Source of the DNA: Amaranthus tricolor
Lineage: Eukaryota; Streptophyta; Magnoliopsida; Caryophyllales; Amaranthaceae
NCBI RefSeq assembly: GCF_026212465.1
Contig: NC_080062.1
Span: 9,293,237-9,357,236, forward strand
Direction of reading: 5' to 3'
Length of the DNA: 64,000 nt
The position numbers were made by a program, and so were the translations under genes. The notes beneath the pieces were generated by a model that saw only the letters and a list, made by a program, of their open reading frames with translations, was not told the origin of the DNA and ran no database searches. Shown piece by piece: positions 11,362-23,758 of the stretch. Position 1 is the first letter of the stretch, and every line of letters starts with the position of its first letter.

Positions 11362-14006
11362 TGTAACAGGCTCAAATTTCTTAATCTTAATCTTCTTCCG
11401 AAATTTCTTTTCGAATTCCTAATCCTTTGGTTATCTAATTCAAATCACCTTTAATTCTAAACCTTATTCCGATTTTTGTAATTTCTTCCAAATATTAAAC
11501 TTAAAAATATATTCTTAAATTTCTTTATAAGCACTAAAATATTATTTTATTATTTTATACTACAAAAAGTAAAATTTTAATATTATATTTACGGTTTTAT
11601 TAAAACGTTACGTTTCAATTTCGTTTCCTTAAACTAACTTTACTACTTATCATTTTAACTTTAAAACTTTGATTTAATTATTTTATACCTAAAAATTAAC
11701 TATATTTTTTTATTAACTTTAAGTATAGTTTTAACTAAAATTTTCTAAGTAAACTTTCATATTTTCATAATCAAACCTTAATCATACTTTCCCATTAATC
11801 TAAAACATTTCACTAGCATAAACTAGAACAAAAATTTGATGAATCAAAATCCTTTCTACATCAATCCATAATGTTCATCACTTACACAAGCTATCACCAT
11901 TTCCTTACACAAGTTAACCTTCTTCTACACTCCAAATTCTTACACATCCACTTGCACACTCCAACTCTTACACATTCACTTACACACTCTAAATCACTTA
12001 CACAAGTTAACCTTCTTTTTCATACAATCTTATGAACTAAAAAGTTGCCCAAAACCCATTATAAATACCCCTCCTTAGCCATGAGATCACTTACACCCCC
12101 ATCATCAAATCTTTCTACCATTCTTTCTTATATCTTCACTTCATTAACATCTTACTAACTTTATACCCTTTTTATTTGTTGAAGAATCAAATGAAGATGG
12201 AGCTTGATCTTATCACTTCTTAAGCCGATAATCATCAACTTTTAAAAAGTCAAGTATTATCTTTTGGAGCTTGGATATCTTTTTCTTTTGGGTAATTGAA
12301 GATCTACTTCTTTGAAGCTTGGAACCTTGAAGACTTTCTTTTGGAACTTATTTCCTTAAGTTCTTATTTTTCTATTATTATTCTCTTACTTGGTTTAGCA
12401 CCACCTTCGGAGGAAAATGGTACACATTTTCTTAACTCTCTCGTTATGTGATATTTATTTATGGTTACTCGATAATATAAAAGCATGATCAACATGATTT
12501 TATTTTAGTCATTTAAACTTTATATGGTAATATTAAAGTTATATCCAGTTTAGTGATATTTTCGTCAAAACAATAATACTTTTGGGACACTCAAAAAAAA
12601 AAAGTCATATATATGGAAATTTTTGATTAATATGATAATATAGATATATATGAATTTTACTAGTTAAATAAACTTATGTGTTTAAAATGATTTCATATCA
12701 TCTTGGTGTTTTGATATTTTTTTTGTTGGACTCAAGTAATTATAAAGAATTATTAATCGGTTTATCGGTAAAATAGTCAAACAAATTTGTTAAAATGCTT
12801 AGCATTGTTTTTCTTGAAAACTCATTTCATATAGATTTTGGACCCTTAATAATTTGTCGGATTATGTTATTTTTATAGTGATGATAGATCCGTTTTACTA
12901 TTTTACTGGTTATTTGATAAAATATGTTATTAAGTACTTAGAAATATTACCCTTGACTGTTATGATTATTTATGACACAATAATGACTTAGTTTAGCCTC
13001 AGGAATCTTAGTATAGCTACGAAAATTTGTTATTTAATTAAATATTAATTTATTAGATACTAGTAATTTGTTTCTACTAAAAGGGTAGAATTGTCAAAAA
13101 TTTGACTAGTGGAAGTTTGACTTATAAGAATGTAAACTATTTCGGTTTAGAGTCTTGTTTGATATTGCATGATATTGATTGTATGACTCTGATAGTAAGG
13201 TAACGTCGAACCATGGACCGGCATGTAAAATCCCGGCGTCCGTGTTAGCCGGCACGTAAAATGCGGTGTCAGACAGGGGGTCCGAGAAAAACCCATCCTG
13301 TGAAGTCTCGAGCATAACAGTATTGAGAGGAGTGACGACTCCCACCACAGTTAGGAATTAGGACTACGGTCCTCACCTAACCAGACCCTTACATATATCA
13401 GTTGTCATTATTGTTGTGATCTTGTGATGTGCTATGATGGTAAAGCTATGAGGCTTAATTGAACTTGATTAAATAAGCATTAAGGTTACCAAGTATTTAG
13501 TAGCAGTAATGAACTTCTGCAAGTATTGAGAATGTAACTTAATGGCTTAGTAAAGGTCAATAATGAGTAATAACCTTCTATATTGTGCTTGATGATTATT
13601 TTGTAAGCATGATTTAACTATCGCATCATAAGCTTATTGAGAAAATTGTACTCGGCTTTATCGCTGACCGATTTAATCGGCTGTCATCCGTATTATGGAT
13701 GACAGTATTTTGCAGGAAAAAAAATTAGCTCAGGTTTCGATCCAGGCCGCAACTTTAATTATTCTATCGAGGACTTAGCTTCAATGATTTTACTTGATGA
13801 CTATATTGTACTTATGTTTTTTTATCGTATTTAAGTAAACCTTATTTTATATTTTCTCAGTTGTAAGATATATTTTTACTTATGTTTTGAACATTTTTTT
13901 TATTTCAAATGGTTTTTAGCAGTTCGGCGTTTTACACTTCCGCATTATTTATCTTAAGTATAATTATTAATGTTAATTATGTAACGAGAGTGCCGCTCCT
14001 GCTACA
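11362..14006 (+). repeat. 5' LTR of the Gypsy element
   Basis: It starts TGTAACAGGC and ends GCTACA, 2645 bp. A TATAAAT box at 12060-12066 is the likely Pol II promoter of the element. A perfect 9-bp inverted repeat (CTGTCATCC at 13681-13689, GGATGACAG at 13697-13705) lies in the downstream part. Confidence 0.93.
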
Positions 14007-14008
14007 CG

Positions 14009-14020
14009 TGGTATCAGAGC
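14009..14020 (+). promoter_or_regulatory. Primer binding site (initiator Met tRNA)
   Basis: TGGTATCAGAGC begins two bases after the 5' LTR. It is the standard plant retrotransposon site complementary to the 3' end of initiator methionine tRNA, used to prime minus-strand synthesis. A long A-rich tract (14074-14114) follows. Confidence 0.92.
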
Positions 14021-14340
14021 TAAAGTTACTCGAATCTTGGAATTTTAGTTCCATGTGACTCGATAGCTGACTAAAAAAAAAAAAAATTAAAATTAAAAAA
14101 AAAAAAAAAAAAAAGTGGAAAAAAAGAAAAGTATTTCAAATGATTTTCAAAACAAGTCTTCCTAAAAATTCTATTTGTTTTCTATGTGCTTATGTGACTA
14201 TGTGTAAAATTACGTGCTAGATTAATTAAGTTAATGTGAAAGTTAGTCACATGTTTAAAAAAATATTTTAGGTAAGAAATGGCGTAACTTCATCTGATCA
14301 CGAAGCTAGAGTTCGAGAGCTAGAAGCACAACTAGCTCGG

Positions 14341-17300
14341 ATGGAAAGGACAAATGAGCGACTGATCACCCTCATGGAGAATCAGGCTCAAGAGGCCAAT
14401 GACGACGGGAAATACTTTAAGAATATGGCATATCATCGTCCGCCGCAATACGACGGAGAAGCTGATCCGGTTCGCTTTGAGAATTGGCTCGCAGAGATGG
14501 AGAAACTTTTAGAGGTCATTAACTGTCCAGCGCACCTAAAAGTAAAGCTGGCTTCCTTCTACCTATCTGGTCCAGCAGAGTTATGGTGGCGTTCTGTCAA
14601 GGCCACTATGACTGATACCTTTTGGGATGATTTCCTTATAACTCTTCGTCAACAATTCTATCCGCCATCACTCCAACGGAAAAAGGAGAATGAGTTCTTA
14701 CATCTTCGTCAGGGTCTTATGACCGTGATTGAGTACAGTTGTAAGTTCAATGAGCTATCTCGATTTGCTTCTAACATCGTAAGCAAAGAAAGTGTTCGTG
14801 CATCCCGCTTCTTTGAGGGTCTTAATCTTAAGATCCAAAAGGGGATCGGGAAGTATTCTGACTTCCGAGATCTCTACGACCGAGCGCTTGAGTATGAGAG
14901 GATCCTTGAAAAAGAGGACAACGCCAACAAAAGAAAATTTAGTGGAGGCAACAACAACAGGAACAAGAAGCCGACCAATTGGGATCGCAAGCCGTTCCAA
15001 CCAACCACTTCAACAAGAGTCACAGTTTGGAAGTGTCGCTTATGTGGTAAGGATCACCGAGGTCGTTCATGCACTGGGAAGATCATCTGCTTCAAATGCA
15101 AAAAGGAGGGTCATGTTTCCACTAACTGCCGAGAAGGGATCCAGTTGGGAGCTAGTAGTACTGGTAATTATGGAGCTCCTAGTTCTTCGGGAAATGTTCA
15201 GAGTATTGCAGCTAGGAGGACTGCCGGTTTGCACGCTATTAGCAACCATGTAGACAATCTTCATCAGGCGTTTGAGGGTAAGGTCATTTCTGGTCACTTT
15301 GTTGTAGGAGACTCTTTGGCTCATATTCTTTTTGATTCAGGAGCTGACCGATCTTTTATCTCTTCTTCTTTCCTTCATAAATCCTCTATCTCTCTTGAAC
15401 CTCAAAAATTTAATCTCCAAATTCTATTACCTGACGGTTCACCATTCCTGTGTGACCGTATCTTTCCTAATTTCCCACTTAAGATTTCGGACAACCATCT
15501 ACCTGCCGATTTAATAGTGTTTGAGTTGGGTACATATGATATTATTTTGGGGATGGACTGGTTGGGACGTCATCATGCGGAGATTTTGTGTAAAGAGAAG
15601 ATCGTTCGGGTTAAGGCTCCAGGTGGAGAATGTTTGATTAGGAAGAATTCTGTGTTTCCCATTCAGACCATTTCTGCAGTTCAAGCCATTGAGATGATTA
15701 AACATGGAGATAAGGGATATTTGTGTTTTATTGCTAGTAGTGAGGAGAAAATCAAGTTAAGTCTTGAGGAAACCCCAATTGTTTGTGATTACCCTGATGT
15801 TTTCCCTGAGGATCTACCTGGTTTACCTCCAAGGAGAGAGGTTGACTTTCATATAGATCTAATTCCTGATGCTACCCCTATCTCTAGGACTCCGTACCGT
15901 TTTGCTCCAGCTGAGTTAGCCGAATTGAAAAAGCAATTAGATGAGTTATTGGAGAAAGGTTTTATCCGACCTAGTGTGTCACCCTGGGGAGCCCCTGTTC
16001 TGTTTGTGAAGAAGAAGGATGGAACGATGAGATTGTGTATTGATTATAGGGAGATTAATAAGATCACCATTAAGAATCGTTACCCTTTGCCCAGGATAGA
16101 TGATTTGTTTGATCAGCTAAGAGGCGCTCAGGTGTTCTCGAAGATTGATTTAAGGTCTGGATATCATCAATTGAGGATAGCTAAGGAGGATGTTTCTAAA
16201 ACAGCATTTCGGACCCGATATGGACATTATGAGTTTTTGGTGATGCCATTTGGGTTAACAAATGCACCTGCAGCTTTTATGGATTTGATGCAGAGGTATC
16301 TTCGTCCTTATTTGGATAAATTCGTGGTTGTTTTTATCGATGATATTTTGGTATATTCAAGGAGTAGGGAAGAACATGAAGAACACTTGAGAATGATTCT
16401 GGAGCTTTTGAGAAAGGAGAAATTGTATGGGAAGTTTAGTAAGTGTGAGTTTTGGCTTGAGGAAATTTCTTTTCTAGGTCATATGGTGTCTAAGGGTGGA
16501 ATTTCTGTAGATCCTGAGAAGATTAAAGCAATAACGGACTGGCCGATTCCTAGAAATGTGACTGAAGTTCGGAGCTTTTTGGGATTAGCTGGGTACTATA
16601 GGAAATATGTTGAAAACTTTTCTAAGGTTGCTCGTCCCATGTTTAAGCTGTTGAAGAAAGGGATACGATTTCAGTGGAATGAGAGGCACACAATTGCTTT
16701 CGAGGAATTAAAGAAAAGACTTACTACTGCCCCTGTTTTAGCAATGCCTGATTGTAGCAAGCCATTCGAGGTCTATTGTGATGCTTCATTCGAAGGTTTA
16801 GGTTGTGTACTTATGCAAGAAGGAAAGGTCATAGCTTATGCATCGAGGCAGTTAAGGCCACATGAGGTGAATTACCCCGTGCATGACATTGAACTTGCTG
16901 CAGTGATCTTTGCTTTGAAGTTGTGGAGACATTATTTGTATGGGTTACCGTGTAAGATCTACACTGATCATCAAAATTTGAGGTATGTCTTCAACCAAAA
17001 AGAATTGAACATGCGCCAAAGGCGGTGGCTTGAGGTTATTAAGGATTATGATCTTGAAATTGTGTACCACCCTGGAAAAGCGAATAAGGTAGCTGATGCC
17101 TTAAGTAGGAGACCGAGAGTGTCTGTGAATGCCATTATGTCTGTACCATGGGAGTTGTATCGTGAGATGCAGAGTTTGAGATTAGAGATTTGTAGTCGAC
17201 ACGAGGTTGGTCAGTATTTGGGAGCAATGACTATACAACCCACTTTGTTTGATCGTATAATTGAGGCACAACTTGAGGATCCAGAGATTGTTGAGTTGAT

Positions 17301-18678
17301 CCATAGAGTTGAGAAAAATGAGACTGATGCTTTTGAGTTAGGAGAAAGAGGAGAGTTGAGGATGAACGGTAGATTGTGTGTTCCAAATCAATTTGAATTG
17401 AAGATTGAGATTTTGAAGGAAGGTCATCAAAGTTTATTTCATTTGCATCCAGGTCGAGATAAGATGATTGAGGAGATAAGAGAGATATTTTGGTGGAAAG
17501 GTCTAAGGAAAGATGTCTCTGATTTTGTGTCTAAGTGCCTAGTCTGCCAGAGGGTAAAGTTCGAGAGACAAAAGAGTTCAGGGTTGCTTCAACCGTTGCC
17601 TGTCCCAGATTGGAAGTGGGACTCGATTTCTATGGACTTTGTGGTAGGGCTGCCAAGGACCCAGCGAGGGAATGATGTTATTTGGGTCATTGTTGATAGA
17701 TTGACCAAGGTCGCTAGATTTGTGCCAATGAAGAATACTTGGGGGGCTAAGCAATTAGCAGATGCCTATGTCCGAGAGATTGTCAGACTTCATGGTGTTC
17801 CGAGGACTATTGTTTCTGATAGGGATCCGAAGTTTTTATCGAGGTTTTGGGAAAAGTTGCAGGAAGCTTTTGGGAGTAAGTTGTGCTTGAGTACTGCTTT
17901 TCATCCTGCGACTGATGGTCAGACTGAGAGAACTATTCAGACTTTAGAGGATCTTTTGAGATGTTGTGTGTTGGACTTTGAGGGTTCTTGGGAAGATAAA
18001 TTACCGATGGTGGAGTTCGCCTACAACAACAGTTTCCAATCTAGTATTAGGATGGCACCGTATGAAGCTCTTTATGGAAGGAAGTGTCGAGTACCTTTGT
18101 GTTGGGATTTGATGGATAGGACCATTCCCGAAGGTCCAGATGTGATTCAGGAATCCATTGATGCGTTGAAGATTGTTCAACAGAACATGAGAGCAGCACA
18201 GAGCCGACAAAAGAGTTATGCTGATAATCGTCGAAAGATGTTGCAATTTGAGGTTGGCGACAAGGTTTTCCTAAAGGTTTCACCTACAAGAGGTGTCCAG
18301 CGTTTTGGAGTTCGAGGAAAGTTGAGTCCAAAATTTATTGGACCTTTTGAGATCCTAAGGAGAGTCGGGGAAGTTTCTTATGAGTTGGCTTTACCTCCAA
18401 GTTTAGCAAAAGTTCATAATGTGTTCCATGTTTCACAGTTGAGGAAGTATGTTCATGATCCGTCTCATGTTCTAGCTCACGAGCCGCTTTTGATTGAAGA
18501 GTCTTTGGTGTATGAGGAACGACCAATCAGGATCTTAGATACCCGAGTAAAAGAGTTGAGAAATTCGAGGATTCCATTGGTCAAGGTTTTGTGGTCAAAC
18601 CACGGGGTTGAAGAGGCGACTTGGGAAAAAGAAGTCGACATGAGAGAGCGTTATCCTAACCTTTTTGGTAAGTCCTAG
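14341..18678 (+). CDS. Gypsy gag-pol polyprotein, intact, 1445 aa
   Basis: A single uninterrupted frame carries all retrotransposon functions. Gag capsid-like region lies at about residues 40-190 ([26 protein letters not shown]). The zinc knuckle is CX2CX4HX4C at C250-C263. The aspartic protease has DSGA at D332. The reverse transcriptase has FIDD at residues 665-668. RNase H begins near D814 ([10 protein letters not shown]). The integrase zinc-binding residues are H1029/H1036 and C1066/C1069, and its catalytic triad is D1099, D1160 and E1196 with DD35E spacing. A chromodomain-like tail ([16 protein letters not shown]) lies at about residues 1410-1440. The frame is open upstream to 14272 without an ATG. 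An out-of-frame ATG at 14279 reads ATG GCG TAA, so the assigned start may be shorter than the ancestral one. All catalytic residues are present, so the protein could be active. Confidence 0.95.
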   Translation: MERTNERLITLMENQAQEANDDGKYFKNMAYHRPPQYDGEADPVRFENWLAEMEKLLEVINCPAHLKVKLASFYLSGPAELWWRSVKATMTDTFWDDFLITLRQQFYPPSLQRKKENEFLHLRQGLMTVIEYSCKFNELSRFASNIVSKESVRASRFFEGLNLKIQKGIGKYSDFRDLYDRALEYERILEKEDNANKRKFSGGNNNRNKKPTNWDRKPFQPTTSTRVTVWKCRLCGKDHRGRSCTGKIICFKCKKEGHVSTNCREGIQLGASSTGNYGAPSSSGNVQSIAARRTAGLHAISNHVDNLHQAFEGKVISGHFVVGDSLAHILFDSGADRSFISSSFLHKSSISLEPQKFNLQILLPDGSPFLCDRIFPNFPLKISDNHLPADLIVFELGTYDIILGMDWLGRHHAEILCKEKIVRVKAPGGECLIRKNSVFPIQTISAVQAIEMIKHGDKGYLCFIASSEEKIKLSLEETPIVCDYPDVFPEDLPGLPPRREVDFHIDLIPDATPISRTPYRFAPAELAELKKQLDELLEKGFIRPSVSPWGAPVLFVKKKDGTMRLCIDYREINKITIKNRYPLPRIDDLFDQLRGAQVFSKIDLRSGYHQLRIAKEDVSKTAFRTRYGHYEFLVMPFGLTNAPAAFMDLMQRYLRPYLDKFVVVFIDDILVYSRSREEHEEHLRMILELLRKEKLYGKFSKCEFWLEEISFLGHMVSKGGISVDPEKIKAITDWPIPRNVTEVRSFLGLAGYYRKYVENFSKVARPMFKLLKKGIRFQWNERHTIAFEELKKRLTTAPVLAMPDCSKPFEVYCDASFEGLGCVLMQEGKVIAYASRQLRPHEVNYPVHDIELAAVIFALKLWRHYLYGLPCKIYTDHQNLRYVFNQKELNMRQRRWLEVIKDYDLEIVYHPGKANKVADALSRRPRVSVNAIMSVPWELYREMQSLRLEICSRHEVGQYLGAMTIQPTLFDRIIEAQLEDPEIVELIHRVEKNETDAFELGERGELRMNGRLCVPNQFELKIEILKEGHQSLFHLHPGRDKMIEEIREIFWWKGLRKDVSDFVSKCLVCQRVKFERQKSSGLLQPLPVPDWKWDSISMDFVVGLPRTQRGNDVIWVIVDRLTKVARFVPMKNTWGAKQLADAYVREIVRLHGVPRTIVSDRDPKFLSRFWEKLQEAFGSKLCLSTAFHPATDGQTERTIQTLEDLLRCCVLDFEGSWEDKLPMVEFAYNNSFQSSIRMAPYEALYGRKCRVPLCWDLMDRTIPEGPDVIQESIDALKIVQQNMRAAQSRQKSYADNRRKMLQFEVGDKVFLKVSPTRGVQRFGVRGKLSPKFIGPFEILRRVGEVSYELALPPSLAKVHNVFHVSQLRKYVHDPSHVLAHEPLLIEESLVYEERPIRILDTRVKELRNSRIPLVKVLWSNHGVEEATWEKEVDMRERYPNLFGKS

Positions 18679-18696
18679 TTTCGGGACGAAACTATC

Positions 18697-18710
18697 TAAA
18701 GGGGGAAAGA
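18697..18710 (+). promoter_or_regulatory. Polypurine tract
   Basis: AAAGGGGGAAAGAG lies immediately before the 3' LTR, separated from its TG start by two bases. It is the plus-strand priming site of the element. Confidence 0.85.
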
Positions 18711-18712
18711 GT

Positions 18713-21357
18713 TGTAACAGGCTCAAATTTCTTAATCTTAATCTTCTTCCGAAATTTCTTTTCGAATTCCTAATCCTTTGGTTATCTAATTCAAATCACC
18801 TTTAATTCTAAACCTTATTCCGATTTTTGTAATTTCTTCCAAATATTAAACTTAAAAATATATTCTTAAATTTCTTTATAAGCACTAAAATATTATTTTA
18901 TTATTTTATACTACAAAAAGTAAAATTTTAATATTATATTTACGGTTTTATTAAAACGTTACGTTTCAATTTCGTTTCCTTAAACTAACTTTACTACTTA
19001 TCATTTTAACTTTAAAACTTTGATTTAATTATTTTATACCTAAAAATTAACTATATTTTTTTATTAACTTTAAGTATAGTTTTAACTAAAATTTTCTAAG
19101 TAAACTTTCATATTTTCATAATCAAACCTTAATCATACTTTCCCATTAATCTAAAACATTTCACTAGCATAAACTAGAACAAAAATTTGATGAATCAAAA
19201 TCCTTTCTACATCAATCCATAATGTTCATCACTTACACAAGCTATCACCATTTCCTTACACAAGTTAACCTTCTTCTACACTCCAAATTCTTACACATCC
19301 ACTTGCACACTCCAACTCTTACACATTCACTTACACACTCTAAATCACTTACACAAGTTAACCTTCTTTTTCATACAATCTTATGAACTAAAAAGTTGCC
19401 CAAAACCCATTATAAATACCCCTCCTTAGCCATGAGATCACTTACACCCCCATCATCAAATCTTTCTACCATTCTTTCTTATATCTTCACTTCATTAACA
19501 TCTTACTAACTTTATACCCTTTTTATTTGTTGAAGAATCAAATGAAGATGGAGCTTGATCTTATCACTTCTTAAGCCGATAATCATCAACTTTTAAAAAG
19601 TCAAGTATTATCTTTTGGAGCTTGGATATCTTTTTCTTTTGGGTAATTGAAGATCTACTTCTTTGAAGCTTGGAACCTTGAAGACTTTCTTTTGGAACTT
19701 ATTTCCTTAAGTTCTTATTTTTCTATTATTATTCTCTTACTTGGTTTAGCACCACCTTCGGAGGAAAATGGTACACATTTTCTTAACTCTCTCGTTATGT
19801 GATATTTATTTATGGTTACTCGATAATATAAAAGCATGATCAACATGATTTTATTTTAGTCATTTAAACTTTATATGGTAATATTAAAGTTATATCCAGT
19901 TTAGTGATATTTTCGTCAAAACAATAATACTTTTGGGACACTCAAAAAAAAAAAGTCATATATATGGAAATTTTTGATTAATATGATAATATAGATATAT
20001 ATGAATTTTACTAGTTAAATAAACTTATGTGTTTAAAATGATTTCATATCATCTTGGTGTTTTGATATTTTTTTTGTTGGACTCAAGTAATTATAAAGAA
20101 TTATTAATCGGTTTATCGGTAAAATAGTCAAACAAATTTGTTAAAATGCTTAGCATTGTTTTTCTTGAAAACTCATTTCATATAGATTTTGGACCCTTAA
20201 TAATTTGTCGGATTATGTTATTTTTATAGTGATGATAGATCCGTTTTACTATTTTACTGGTTATTTGATAAAATATGTTATTAAGTACTTAGAAATATTA
20301 CCCTTGACTGTTATGATTATTTATGACACAATAATGACTTAGTTTAGCCTCAGGAATCTTAGTATAGCTACGAAAATTTGTTATTTAATTAAATATTAAT
20401 TTATTAGATACTAGTAATTTGTTTCTACTAAAAGGGTAGAATTGTCAAAAATTTGACTAGTGGAAGTTTGACTTATAAGAATGTAAACTATTTCGGTTTA
20501 GAGTCTTGTTTGATATTGCATGATATTGATTGTATGACTCTGATAGTAAGGTAACGTCGAACCATGGACCGGCATGTAAAATCCCGGCGTCCGTGTTAGC
20601 CGGCACGTAAAATGCGGTGTCAGACAGGGGGTCCGAGAAAAACCCATCCTGTGAAGTCTCGAGCATAACAGTATTGAGAGGAGTGACGACTCCCACCACA
20701 GTTAGGAATTAGGACTACGGTCCTCACCTAACCAGACCCTTACATATATCAGTTGTCATTATTGTTGTGATCTTGTGATGTGCTATGATGGTAAAGCTAT
20801 GAGGCTTAATTGAACTTGATTAAATAAGCATTAAGGTTACCAAGTATTTAGTAGCAGTAATGAACTTCTGCAAGTATTGAGAATGTAACTTAATGGCTTA
20901 GTAAAGGTCAATAATGAGTAATAACCTTCTATATTGTGCTTGATGATTATTTTGTAAGCATGATTTAACTATCGCATCATAAGCTTATTGAGAAAATTGT
21001 ACTCGGCTTTATCGCTGACCGATTTAATCGGCTGTCATCCGTATTATGGATGACAGTATTTTGCAGGAAAAAAAATTAGCTCAGGTTTCGATCCAGGCCG
21101 CAACTTTAATTATTCTATCGAGGACTTAGCTTCAATGATTTTACTTGATGACTATATTGTACTTATGTTTTTTTATCGTATTTAAGTAAACCTTATTTTA
21201 TATTTTCTCAGTTGTAAGATATATTTTTACTTATGTTTTGAACATTTTTTTTATTTCAAATGGTTTTTAGCAGTTCGGCGTTTTACACTTCCGCATTATT
21301 TATCTTAAGTATAATTATTAATGTTAATTATGTAACGAGAGTGCCGCTCCTGCTACA
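18713..21357 (+). repeat. 3' LTR of the Gypsy element
   Basis: 2645 bp, the same length as the 5' LTR and offset by exactly 7351 bp throughout. No mismatch was seen where checked. The copied TATA box is at 19411-19417 and the copied hairpin at 21032-21056. The antisense frames at 13106-13348 and 20457-20699 are the same LTR sequence, not genes. Confidence 0.93.
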
Positions 21358-21362
21358 TCCGT

Positions 21363-22838
21363 ACTAATACTGATAAATCTGCAATATATTTGGCTGGGAT
21401 AGAAACAACCCTTAAAGAGATATTAGAGACATTTCTCAATTTGTTCTTGGCACACTCCCGTTTAGATACCTAGGTGTTCATCTTTTGTCTAAACGCCTTA
21501 GCATTGCTGAATGTGAGCAGTTGGCTGATAAGATGACCAAGTGCATCTGTTCTTGGCAATGTAAGCACCTCTCCTATGCTACCAGACTGCAACTCATCAA
21601 CTCAGTCTTGATGGGGATAACTTCTTACTGGTGCCAAATTTTTGTTATTCCGAAAAGAGTAATCAACATTGTGAATTCCATATGTCGTTCTTATCTTTGG
21701 TTTGGGGTTGCTCACTCACCTAAACCTGAAAACATTAATTGGAAAACAATTTGTACTCCTAAGAAGGTTGGTGGCCTTGGCATACGCAACATTCATCTTT
21801 GGAATCAGACAGCGGTTGGCAAAATCGCGTGGCACATTCATATGATGAGGAAAACCTTATGGGTTAAGTGGTTTCATGGAGTATATACTAAAGGTGCAAA
21901 ATGAGAGATTTTCAATGCGCCTGTTACAGCTAGCTAGACTGTAAAAAAGCTTTGTCAAGTAATAGCTCTTTTGAGGCCATGGGTATGTAAGGATGAATAT
22001 TCCATCAAGGAGGTATATGAACCTAATTTGGAGAATAGTCCGAAGGTACAATGGAGGCATCTGGTTTGGAATAGGCTATCTATACCTAAGACTAGATTTA
22101 TTTGTTGGTTAGCTGCTCATCAAGGACTAAAATTAAAGGACAAGCTAAAGCATATTGGGGTGGTCGATGATGACCTGTGCTCTTTGTGTGGTATTCACTC
22201 TGAAACAAACACCCATCTTTTCTTTGAATGTTCGTTTAGTCTTTTATGTGTGGCAGGAATCAAGGATTGGACAGGTATAGTTTTGAAGCCTTTTCCTTGT
22301 ATGGACTTTAGAAAGTATGACCTCTCTCAATTAAAGCAACAAGTCATGACTGCAGTATACGCCTCCACTATATACCATGGCATTGCAGGAATGAGGCAAT
22401 ATGAAATCACTTTGTGCGATCTCCCCGATGTATTGTTGACATGATTAAGGCGGATGTATCTCAAAGATGTCATGTGCTGAATATCAATCTTTTGAAGGAG
22501 AATTGATCCTTTGTGCTGGTTGCTCTTGTAGGCATGCTTACTACACCTGTTTGCTGTCTGCAACTGCTTATTTTTTGTATAGGCTTTGTGCTTGTTTTAT
22601 AGTCTTTTGGTATAGCTTTGGATATTAGCTGACAAACTTTGTCAGCTCATTTTAGGCCTCGCTTTCCTCGTATGCACATGAAGAATGGGATGGGAAAACC
22701 CTTCAAAGAAGGTGGGCCTCGTTTCCACACTGATGCAAATAAGGTAAGCTGAGTTCCCTTGCCTTAATGTATTTTGTTTTTTTTCTGGTGAATGAAAAAT
22801 TTTTATTTGCCAAAAAAAATAAAATAAAATAAAATATA
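21363..22838 (+). mobile_element. L1-type LINE, 3' part with zf-RVT domain and A-rich tail
   Basis: The LINE resumes in the same sense directly after the Gypsy target duplication. Segments downstream of the RT follow, such as FRYLGVHLLSKRLS and KKVGGLGIRNIHLWNQ at about 21460-21820. A zinc-binding reverse transcriptase (zf-RVT) domain is at about 22040-22230: WNRLSIPKTRFICWLAAHQG, then CSLCGIHSETNTHLFFEC. A stop near 21902 and frame changes near 21900-21970 break it. A 3' UTR runs to an A-rich tail with AAAAT repeats at about 22810-22838. No clear target duplication was found for the LINE itself. Confidence 0.87.
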
Positions 22839-23045
22839 TAGAGCAAACAATGCAATATAAAGACTTCACGTACAATGATTAAAATAATATATATTAAATA
22901 TTTTAAAATATCTCCTTAAACACAATATTATCAGTTTTTTCTATAATAATGACATTAAATTAAGAAGTTATATTAGAAAATGATATTATGCATAATAATT
23001 ACATCAAATAAGATTAATTTATTACTATATTTATTGAACTGAAAA
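22839..23045. other. Intergenic, no gene seen
   Basis: AT-rich spacer between the LINE tail and the tRNA-like sequence. Confidence 0.5.
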
Positions 23046-23268
23046 ACGCTTATGGCTCAATGGATAGAGCATCTACATGTGGAGTAGAAGGTTTGGGGTT
23101 CAACCCCTACTGGGCGTAGGTATTAATTGGAGAGTTTTTTGATTGCGCGCATCTCTCTTTACTCCCTGTTTGGGTTAACGAGTATGATTTGTTCGTATCT
23201 TTCAAGAAAAAGAAAACTCCCCACCCGGGCCTTGTCTTGTGCGGGATACTGGGAGTGTCCTTTTTATT
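23046..23268 (+). repeat. tRNA-like head (His GTG) with SINE-like body
   Basis: Positions 23046-23117 fold like a 72-nt tRNA. The acceptor is ACGCTTA/TGGGCGT with two G-T pairs, the D stem GCTC/GAGC, and the anticodon stem TCTAC/GTAGA with loop ATGTGGA giving anticodon GTG. The T stem is weak, with three of five pairs. The A-box-like TGGCTCAATGG and B-box-like GGTTCAACCCC would serve as Pol III promoter. The downstream sequence, ending in a T run (23261-23265), is consistent with a tRNA-derived SINE. A decayed tRNA-His gene is the alternative. Confidence 0.45.
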
Positions 23269-23269
23269 C

Positions 23270-23698
23270 TGATTTAATTGATTATTAAAGTTTTACAACT
23301 ATTTTAAACAATCAAAAGAAATGTAGGTGGAATTTCATTTTAGCTGGAAATTAGTCTGAATTTTCAACTAACATCTTATTGTAAAAAAATTAGTCGAAAT
23401 TTTTTATTAAAAAGTTAGTCAGAAATCAGTAGAAAATTTCCGACTATTCTAACTATTTTTTAGTCGAAAATTAGTCATCGTAAAACGTTTTTCCTGAATT
23501 TCATCACAAAATTCTTTTTAAAAAAATTTCAAACCATTTTTCCTTCCAATTTTGACTAAATTTTGGTAAAAAAATTACCCTTTTTAGTCAAGAAAAAGCT
23601 CCACCAACCCATATTTGAAACCCTTTTCCAAACTCAAATCCAAATTCAATTCATCCCACACATGAAACTGCCAAAATTTCTAACAAATTACCGCTTTA
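23270..23698. other. Non-coding, AGTCGAAAATT-type repeats
   Basis: Several variants of TTAGTCGAAAATTAGTC occur at 23340-23480, as in the non-coding part of some DNA transposons. No gene is seen. Confidence 0.35.
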
Positions 23699-23717
23699 TT
23701 ATTATTATTATTATTAA

Positions 23718-23751
<34 letters not shown>
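23699..23751. repeat. (ATT)n microsatellite
   Basis: An ATT trinucleotide run interrupted once by AAT. It continues after the fold-back element at 24214-24230. Confidence 0.9.
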
Positions 23752-23753
<2 letters not shown>

Positions 23754-23758
23754 AAATA

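Larger units (their letters stand above)
11362..21357 (+). mobile_element. Complete Ty3/gypsy chromovirus retrotransposon (Tekay/Del-like)
   Basis: A full-length element of 9996 bp. It has two LTRs of exactly 2645 bp, a primer binding site, one long gag-pol frame with a C-terminal chromodomain-like segment, a polypurine tract and a perfect 5-bp target duplication TCCGT (11357-11361 and 21358-21362). I found no difference between the two LTRs in the parts compared line by line, and their lengths are equal, which points to a very recent insertion. It sits inside the reverse transcriptase region of a LINE. Long LTRs, gene order PR-RT-RH-INT and the chromodomain support a chromovirus. The Tekay/Del assignment is from recalled family features and is less certain. 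Confidence 0.93.

Noticed and set aside
14755..15705. Several frames overlapping gag-pol on both strands
   Set aside because: They are shadows of the intact 1445-codon Gypsy frame.
13106..20699. Two identical 80-codon frames on the minus strand
   Set aside because: They are the same antisense stretch of the two Gypsy LTRs, with no coding support.
23046..23117. Functional nuclear tRNA-His gene
   Set aside because: The T stem is poorly paired, and the downstream body looks like a SINE. It was kept only as tRNA-like.
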